From: Acidobacteriota bacterium
GTDB lineage: Bacteria > Acidobacteriota > Terriglobia > Terriglobales > Acidobacteriaceae
Assembly (NCBI GenBank): GCA_003224835.1
Contig: QHZX01000165.1
Span: 3,116-13,496, forward strand
Direction of reading: 5' to 3'
Length of the DNA: 10,381 nucleotides
This document shows, piece by piece, positions 6,343 through 10,381 of the stretch. Within the stretch, counting starts at the first letter, position 1. Each line of letters begins with the position of its first letter. The position numbers and the translations under genes are program-made. A model generated the notes under the pieces. The model had not been told where the DNA came from. It was given only the letters and a program-made list of their open reading frames with translations, and searched no databases.

Positions 6343-7458
6343 TCAGCTGGCCACAGTGGATGGCGCGTGAGCGGCTTCCTTATGGTGATGGCTAGCCGCT
6401 TCCGCTCGCGCGAGGTCTAAATCTCTCTGGAGCGCATCGAGCACGGAGCTGGGCAGCTCGTCGCCCCATTCCTCCTGTTCGGCGTCGCTCCAGTTGCCAT
6501 TCAGGCGAATGGATTCCTGGATATCTTCCGGGAACGCCTGTCGATAGCCGCCTTCGCGAAGGAGCGTGTCTCCGAGCTTGCGACCGCTGGCGGCATCGAA
6601 AATGCGCCGGGCAGCTGCGCCGCTGGCATTTACAAAGCTCAGAAAAACTTCCCCGCTGTCCAGGTACTCGTTGCGGTAGTACCAGGCCTGACTAGCATCG
6701 ATCTTGGGATGATGCCGCCGGCGAGTGTTCTTCTCGGCTTCTGGAACCGGCGCCTCTTTCGAAGGGTCGTAATAAAGGACCCGCTGGCACGAGTCGCAAT
6801 AAAGCAGCTTCCCGCTGCGAACTTCGTTGTACATCTGCGGCCGTAGTGCGACCTGACACCCTGAACATCTTTGGTCAAGCACTTCGGCTAATCCGGATCC
6901 GCGGAATTTCGAAACCCGGTCATAATGCCGCAACAGATCGGGATCGACGGCAGCGCGCGAGGCATCCCGCTTCGCCGCCCACTCCGCCAGCTCTTTTTCA
7001 TCTTGAGCTGTGCGCTCGCGAGCGATATTTTTCTCTTTCTCTATTTCGGCAGCCTCTTCTTTCAACTCGGCCTCGGCAGCCTTTACTTGCTTGTCGCGCG
7101 CTTCCGCGTTCACCATCAGCTCGAGGATCTTGTCTTCGTTCGCGCCAATTTCCTGCTCAGCGAACTGGATCTCGTGCATTAGGGCTTTGTACTGATCGTT
7201 TGTCTTGACCTCAAGGGATTGGTCGCGGTATTTGGATATTTTCTGCCGCAGGTCGGTGATCGCGGTTTCGTACTTCCGCCGGGCGGCCTCGTCGGCTTTC
7301 ACCGCGCTGCGTGCTTTCTCAAGCTCAGCTTTGGTTCCTGCCAGTTTTTGTTCGATTACGGCCACGCGCCGGGGAAGTTCGGCGACTTCAGCCTTTAGCC
7401 GCTGGATTTCGCGGTCGGTGCGTTGCAGCGAGATTAAATGCTCAATTTCAGGCGACAT
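6343..7458 (-). CDS. Coiled-coil and zinc-ribbon protein (COG1579 type) with C-terminal extension
   Basis: This 371-residue protein has a long helical coiled coil (about 1-165, rich in Glu, Lys, Ala and Arg; MSPEIEHLISLQRTDREIQRLK at the start). A four-cysteine zinc ribbon follows: CSGC (198-201) and CDSC (221-224), with the conserved stretch ALRPQMYNEVRSG between them. That architecture matches the COG1579 family, often described as nucleic-acid-binding; its biochemical role is not settled. The usual family length is about 240 residues. Here a further ~125 residues follow (247-371), including AWYYRNEYLDSGEVFLSF and EEWGDELP, and a His-rich tail. I chose the ATG at 7458; an in-frame TTG 96 nt upstream adds residues unlike the family. 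There is no clear Shine-Dalgarno. It precedes rlmI on the same strand and is divergent from the hydrolase at 7578. Confidence 0.87.
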   Translation of the reverse strand: MSPEIEHLISLQRTDREIQRLKAEVAELPRRVAVIEQKLAGTKAELEKARSAVKADEAARRKYETAITDLRQKISKYRDQSLEVKTNDQYKALMHEIQFAEQEIGANEDKILELMVNAEARDKQVKAAEAELKEEAAEIEKEKNIARERTAQDEKELAEWAAKRDASRAAVDPDLLRHYDRVSKFRGSGLAEVLDQRCSGCQVALRPQMYNEVRSGKLLYCDSCQRVLYYDPSKEAPVPEAEKNTRRRHHPKIDASQAWYYRNEYLDSGEVFLSFVNASGAAARRIFDAASGRKLGDTLLREGGYRQAFPEDIQESIRLNGNWSDAEQEEWGDELPSSVLDALQRDLDLARAEAASHHHKEAAHAPSTVAS

Positions 7459-7493
7459 GCGGAGGTATGAATCAATTTTAGCACGCTGGAAAC

Positions 7494-7566
7494 AGCTCTT
7501 AGCCTGGGGGTCTTGGCCCGTGGCCAAATCGCGGTGGTTTTGGCTAAGTCCCAAAAGCTAAGAGCT
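7494..7566. repeat. Inverted repeat AGCTCTTAGC / GCTAAGAGCT in divergent intergenic region
   Basis: A 10-nt sequence at 7494-7503 is perfectly complementary in inverted orientation to 7557-7566, with a third GCTAAG at 7543-7548. The gap between the divergent genes (7459-7577) is only 119 nt, so the arms sit near both starts. The right arm ends 11 nt before the GTG at 7578. It may be an operator pair or a remnant of short AGCTAAG-type repeats. Function is unknown. Confidence 0.4.
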
Positions 7567-7577
7567 AGAATGACAGG

Positions 7578-8432
7578 GTGACTCCGCATCGTACACAGAT
7601 CGGCGACTTCGAACTCACCGCGCTTTCCGATGGAACCTATTATCTGGATGGAGGGGCTTTCTTCGGGATCGTTCCCAAGGTTCTCTGGTCAAAGCGGCTG
7701 CCGTCCGACGACAAGAACCGCGTGCCCACGGGTCTGAACTCGGTCCTGGTGCGCACCGGCGACAAGAACATTCTGATCGAGACCGGAGTGGGCAACAAGC
7801 TTCCAGAAAAGATGGTGCAAATTTACGGGCAGCCGGCGAAACTGCTAGATAATTTGCATTCCGCGGGCGTCTCCCCTGACGAGGTCGATATCGTCATTAA
7901 TTCCCATTTGCATTTTGATCACTGCGGCTGGAACACGATTCGCGATGGCGGCAAAATCAAACCGACCTTCCCGAAAGCCAGGTACTACGCCCAGGAAGGC
8001 GAGTGGAAGCACGCGCACCAGGGACAGCGCGACACGGTTAGCTATCTTCACGAGAATTATGATCCGCTGGTTGAGAGCGGCCAGATGGAGTTACTGCGCG
8101 GCACTCAGGAAATTGTTCCCGGAATTTCGGTTGAAGTCTTTCCCGGGCACACGCGCGATATGCAAGCAATCATCATTCACAGCAGAGGCCAAACCGCCTG
8201 CTATATTTCTGATTTGATCCCGACCAGCGCGCATGTTGAAGTCAATTGGGTAATGGGGTTCGATCTCTATCCACTTGAAACCATCGAGAGCCGCAAGCGC
8301 TACTATTCGCGCGCCATTCCCGAAAACTGGCTGACCATGTTCACGCACGACCCTGAGGTTCCGTGGAGTTATTTGGGAAAAGACGAGCGCGGGAAGATCG
8401 TGGCGAAGGAATCGATCGCTCTGGCTGGCTAG
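7578..8432 (+). CDS. Metallo-beta-lactamase-fold hydrolase, lactonase-like
   Basis: This 284-residue protein has a full set of zinc ligands. The signature HLHFDH (110-115) supplies H110, H112, D114 and H115. PGHT gives H191, SDLIPT gives D212 and FTHDP gives H257. A dinuclear zinc hydrolase is expected. Sequence style (IGDFELTALSDGTYYLDGG at the start; THDPEVPWSYL near the end) resembles the YtnP/AiiA-like group, which includes quorum-quenching N-acyl homoserine lactonases, but the substrate cannot be read from sequence. No signal peptide is seen, so it is probably cytoplasmic. The start is a GTG. The only nearby ATG (7570) stops after three codons, and the Shine-Dalgarno (ACAGG) is poorly spaced. 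A TAGAAT at 7565-7570 could be a -10 of a near-leaderless transcript. The gene stands alone, divergent from the zinc-ribbon gene and convergent with dusB. Confidence 0.9.
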   Translation: MTPHRTQIGDFELTALSDGTYYLDGGAFFGIVPKVLWSKRLPSDDKNRVPTGLNSVLVRTGDKNILIETGVGNKLPEKMVQIYGQPAKLLDNLHSAGVSPDEVDIVINSHLHFDHCGWNTIRDGGKIKPTFPKARYYAQEGEWKHAHQGQRDTVSYLHENYDPLVESGQMELLRGTQEIVPGISVEVFPGHTRDMQAIIIHSRGQTACYISDLIPTSAHVEVNWVMGFDLYPLETIESRKRYYSRAIPENWLTMFTHDPEVPWSYLGKDERGKIVAKESIALAG

Positions 8433-8443
8433 GGAAAGTTTAA

Positions 8444-8482
8444 CCGCAGAGTGCGCTGAGAAAATCCGCAGAGGTCGCCGAG
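8444..8482. repeat. Imperfect direct repeat CCGCAGAG... in convergent intergenic region
   Basis: Two 17-nt units (8444-8460 and 8466-8482) match at 14 of 17 positions, both beginning CCGCAGAG and separated by AAAAT. They fill most of the 56-nt gap between the convergent hydrolase and dusB genes. Short CCGCAGAG-type repeats are familiar to me from intergenic DNA in many soil bacteria. No terminator is visible beside them. Confidence 0.45.
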
Positions 8483-8488
8483 CTGAAA

Positions 8489-9631
8489 TTAAGGCACCAA
8501 TTGCGCAGCTGACTGAACTGTACCGGAGCCGTTCGCCAGCCGCGTCTCGAAAAACTCTTCCACTCGGCTCAGAATCTCCGGCGCCATCTTTGAATCGTAA
8601 ATGGCCTTTCGCAATCCCGCGCCGCCCGGCACCCCATGGGTGAACCACGAAGCGAATTGCTTCATCTTTCCTGTGGCGTCCGGCAGCTCTTCTTCAATCA
8701 GCATGCTGAAATACGTTCGGATCATCTCGTAGCGGTCGGATTCCGATGGCTCGTCGTAGGGCTTGGAAGAAGAGTCGTCCGAAAATGGCTTCTTCTTGAG
8801 GACGGACGGGAAGGGCATGACTTCAGTCGTGTCGCTTTGGTCATCCAAAGTCGGGGCTTTAGCTCTTGCGGCCTCAGCGGCTAAAGCCGGCAACGATGGG
8901 CGTTTTTCAGCACGACTGAAGTCGTGCCCTTCCCGATCTTGCGCTTCCCAATCTTTTCCTTCCCGATCTTGCTGTAGCCACGCGCAATATTGCTCAATTT
9001 GGCGGAAAATCCATGGATTTGCAGGCGCGGTTCGTCCAATCATTACCGCATCGCAACCAGTTGCCGCAACCATGGCGCAGGCGTCCTCCGGAGTGCGGAT
9101 ATCGCCATTCCCAATCACCGGAATCTTTACCGCGTCCTTTATTGCCGCGATCCACTCCCATCGTGCGTTGCCGCTGTATCCCTGTTCGCGGGTGCGAGCG
9201 TGAAGCGCAACTGCACACAGTCCGCAGTCCTCGGCGATTTTCGCCAGCTCAACGCAGACAATTTCTTCGTCATTCCATCCGGCGCGGAACTTCACCGCGG
9301 GGCAGCCCAGGTTCAAATCGACCAGATCGAATCCGAGGTCTTCGACAATTCGCGCGGCGTCGGCCATAACGTGCGGATCGCTGCCGAAAAGCTGCGCTGA
9401 AATCGGGTGCTCGTCTTCGTAGAAATGCAGGTAGCGCTTGGCTTTCTTGTCTTTGGCGCGCAGCACGCCGTCTGCCGAGGTGAACTCGGTCATGATGAGC
9501 CCACACCCACCCAGATTACGAATGAATCGGCGGAAAACTGTGTCGGTGACTCCCGCCATGGGGGCGAGCACGGTTGCGGGGGAAATTCTTACCGAGCCGA
9601 TCTGGACCGAGTGCGGCACTCGGGCCTGCAT
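8489..9631 (-). CDS. dusB: tRNA-dihydrouridine synthase (DusB-like), with internal deletion and repeat insertion
   Basis: Dus enzymes use FMN and NADPH to reduce uridines in tRNA to dihydrouridine. The protein is 380 residues from the ATG at 9631. That start has AGGA eight bases upstream; ATGs at 9637 and 9727 are alternatives, the latter adding an unlike N-terminus. The TIM barrel is recognisable: LAPMAGVTDTVFRR, DLNLGCP with the catalytic Cys (9304-9302), VKFRAGW, HARTREQGYSG, IPVIGNGDI, GCDAVMIGR and NPWIFRQI. Two oddities stand out. First, GCPA runs straight into VKFRAGW, whereas relatives have about 35 residues between them, including the G-S-x-LL segment. Second, about 70 extra residues follow WIFRQIEQYCAW, made of pentapeptide repeats plus a 43-codon palindromic element. 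The C-terminal helical domain (SDRYEMIRTYF onward) is normal. The deletion probably impairs activity, so this may be a decaying gene despite its open frame. Confidence 0.87.
   Translation of the reverse strand: MQARVPHSVQIGSVRISPATVLAPMAGVTDTVFRRFIRNLGGCGLIMTEFTSADGVLRAKDKKAKRYLHFYEDEHPISAQLFGSDPHVMADAARIVEDLGFDLVDLNLGCPAVKFRAGWNDEEIVCVELAKIAEDCGLCAVALHARTREQGYSGNARWEWIAAIKDAVKIPVIGNGDIRTPEDACAMVAATGCDAVMIGRTAPANPWIFRQIEQYCAWLQQDREGKDWEAQDREGHDFSRAEKRPSLPALAAEAARAKAPTLDDQSDTTEVMPFPSVLKKKPFSDDSSSKPYDEPSESDRYEMIRTYFSMLIEEELPDATGKMKQFASWFTHGVPGGAGLRKAIYDSKMAPEILSRVEEFFETRLANGSGTVQSAAQLVP
8807..8935. repeat. 129-nt palindromic element inserted in frame in dusB
   Basis: The ends, 8807-8831 and 8911-8935, are inverted repeats matching at 24 of 25 positions. 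Each end contains its own hairpin (GCACGAC-TGAA-GTCGTGC at 8914-8931, and a version with one G-U at the other end). Inside are two more stems: CTTTGG-TCAT-CCAAAG (8835-8850) and GGCTTTAGC/GCTAAAGCC (8855-8863 and 8880-8888). The length is exactly 43 codons with no stop in the dusB frame, encoding residues from REGHDFSR to MPFP. It lies at the junction between the TIM barrel and helical domain, where an inserted loop may be tolerated. The arrangement is like the Rickettsia palindromic elements that insert in frame in genes. I recall similar GHDFSR-type peptides in acidobacterial proteins. Confidence 0.85.
8930..8974. repeat. Three tandem 15-nt repeats beside the palindromic element
   Basis: There are three 15-nt units, each starting TTCCC(G/A)ATCTT, at 8930-8944, 8945-8959 and 8960-8974. 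They encode the pentads QQDRE, GKDWE and AQDRE in dusB. The last unit overlaps the end of the palindromic element (8930-8935), so the element's terminal CTTCCCG may have seeded the expansion. All are in frame (5 codons each). Confidence 0.7.
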
Positions 9632-9701
9632 GGGCATCGTCCTGCCCGAATTCGAATCGGCCGAATTGTCCCAAAACTTCTTCACACTATTATTGTAATG
9701 T

Positions 9702-9721
9702 GGACGGGCGAGCGCCCGTCC
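9702..9721. repeat. GC-rich palindromic hairpin between small hypothetical gene and dusB
   Basis: GGACGGGCG (9702-9710) pairs perfectly with CGCCCGTCC (9713-9721), a 9-bp stem with a minimal loop (or 8 bp with a GAGC loop). It lies in the 114-nt gap between the minus-strand gene ending at 9746 and the dusB start at 9631. No T-run follows in the minus direction, so it is a weak candidate for termination. It may be another dispersed palindromic repeat. Confidence 0.55.
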
Positions 9722-9745
9722 CTGCATGACGCCTTCCGTCCCGCT

Positions 9746-9997
9746 CTATGGGCCTGAATCTGTAGCTCTGAGTTCGGCGTCGAGGTCTGCCAGGGCCGCT
9801 TCGAGCATGGTGCGATGCTGCGGGTTCGAAGCCACTTCGAGCTGCTGCAAGACTCTCTGCCGCGAGAGCTCCAGCCCGCGACGCTTCTGCCGGGCGGCAA
9901 TTTCTTCCGGTGTGAGTTGCTTGCCTTTTCGTTCGGATGAGGCAATCATTTCTTCCTGTTGCTGTTCAACCGACTTGCTCTCCCATCCACGCGCCAT
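9746..9997 (-). CDS. Small charged hypothetical protein
   Basis: This 83-residue protein starts MARGWESKSVEQQ and is rich in Glu, Gln, Arg and Lys. It is predicted to be nearly all helical, possibly a coiled coil or helical hairpin (about 10-75, with QLTPEEIAARQKRRGLELSRQRVLQQLE). No membrane segment, signal peptide or cysteine is present, so it is cytoplasmic. I do not know a function, though I recall similar MARGWESK-type small proteins in Acidobacteriota. A CAGGAT sequence lies about 6 nt before the ATG. A competing frame over the same region (9682-9945) is less protein-like. It is upstream of dusB on the same strand and divergent from the GH5 gene. Confidence 0.7.
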   Translation of the reverse strand: MARGWESKSVEQQQEEMIASSERKGKQLTPEEIAARQKRRGLELSRQRVLQQLEVASNPQHRTMLEAALADLDAELRATDSGP

Positions 9998-10058
9998 ATC
10001 AAATCCTGCGTCGCCTTAAAACTGAAATCAAGCAACCTAAATGTTTTCCTAAAGCATC

Positions 10059-10103
10059 TCTGCTCGCGCCACGTATGTTCGTCTAAATTTTCGAGCAGAC
10101 GAA
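10059..10103 (+). promoter_or_regulatory. Overlapping alternative hairpins in the leader of the GH5 gene
   Basis: Two stems compete for the bases 10097-10099: TCTGCTCG (10059-10066) with CGAGCAGA (10092-10099), and TTCGTCT (10078-10084) with AGACGAA (10097-10103). The second ends directly at the GGAGG (10104-10108) of the Shine-Dalgarno, so it touches the ribosome site. The two folds cannot both form fully. Regulation is inferred only. Confidence 0.35.
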
Positions 10104-10114
10104 GGAGGATTGAG

Positions 10115-10381
10115 ATGCCACCATCAGCGACCGCCCGGAACCAATTTTCCCTTTGGCGTTTGGCCTGTGCAGTGTGCTCGTTTTTGGTCTTGTGCTCCCT
10201 CCCGGTGTACGCCACCGGGTGGCACACCAGCGGCGTGCAAATTGATAACCCATCCGGTGCACGGTTCGTGATCACCGGCATCAACTGGTACGGCTTCGAA
10301 ACTACCTCTTCTGTTGCCCACGGTCTATATCACGAGGATTACACCTTTGTTCTCAATGAAGTGAAGCAGTATGGCTTCAAC
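10115..10381 (+). CDS. Secreted GH5-like cellulase/endoglucanase, N-terminal part
   Basis: The reading frame is open from the ATG to the window edge (89 codons) and is truncated by the window, not broken. AAGGAGG lies 6 nt before the ATG. A Sec signal peptide (1-33) has a hydrophobic core (ACAVCSFLVLCSLP) and probable cleavage after VYA. The mature start GWHTSGVQIDNPSG, followed by FVITGINWYGFET (residues 51-63) and a segment ending EVKQYGFN, matches the first strand and helix of glycoside hydrolase family 5 endoglucanases. Those are secreted retaining enzymes that cleave beta-1,4-glucans. The catalytic glutamates would lie beyond the window, so family membership rests on the N-terminal motif alone. 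Confidence 0.8.
   Translation, partial: MPPSATARNQFSLWRLACAVCSFLVLCSLPVYATGWHTSGVQIDNPSGARFVITGINWYGFETTSSVAHGLYHEDYTFVLNEVKQYGFN

Noticed and set aside
7459..7554. Upstream TTG start for the zinc-ribbon protein
   Set aside because: The extra 32 residues are not like the family, the start codon is poor, and they cover the divergent promoter region.
8930..8974. CRISPR-like array
   Set aside because: The units are only 15 nt, directly adjacent without spacers, and in frame within dusB.

Overview
The window looks like a chromosomal segment from an Acidobacteriota (Terriglobia-like) soil bacterium. This is inferred from remembered resemblance of the proteins and of the short palindromic repeats to that phylum, at moderate GC; no search was run. 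It carries housekeeping and stress genes next to a few phylum-flavoured hypothetical genes. No tRNA, rRNA, transposase, phage gene or CRISPR array was seen.

Layout. 1-156: no gene, but small palindromes including a 20-nt hairpin. 157-1032 (-): secreted protein made of two copies of an unknown cysteine-paired module. 1033-1222: divergent intergenic region with a long imperfect hairpin. 1223-1789 (+): small single-pass membrane protein, overlapping tail to tail with clpB. 1749-4285 (-): clpB, broken by an apparent 100-nt deletion that removes the second Walker A motif and shifts the frame. 4412-4906 (-): Hsp20 small heat-shock protein with a consensus promoter and its own terminator-like hairpin. 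5038-6285 (-): RlmI-type rRNA cytosine methyltransferase. 6343-7458 (-): coiled-coil/zinc-ribbon protein (COG1579 type) with a long extra C-terminal region. 7578-8432 (+): metallo-beta-lactamase-fold hydrolase. 8489-9631 (-): DusB-like tRNA dihydrouridine synthase that has both an internal deletion at the active-site segment and an in-frame palindromic repeat insertion. 9746-9997 (-): small charged hypothetical protein. 10115 to the window end (+): N-terminus of a secreted GH5-like cellulase.

Functional links. Hsp20 and ClpB form a protein-quality-control pair: Hsp20 holds unfolding proteins, and ClpB with DnaK would extract and refold them. Here the reading frame predicts that ClpB lacks a working second ATPase ring. 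RlmI and DusB are RNA modification enzymes. The remaining genes have no evident shared pathway.

Most notable are (1) a 129-nt (43-codon) element with near-perfect 25-nt terminal inverted repeats inserted in frame in dusB, with related hairpins elsewhere in the window, one differing only by a compensatory base-pair change; (2) two apparent deletions of about 100 nt in the conserved cores of two housekeeping genes, which are either real decay or assembly errors; and (3) a heat-shock-type inverted repeat (CTTGAGC-N17-GCTCAAG) before clpB, resembling the HspR operator HAIR with ten extra bases of spacing.
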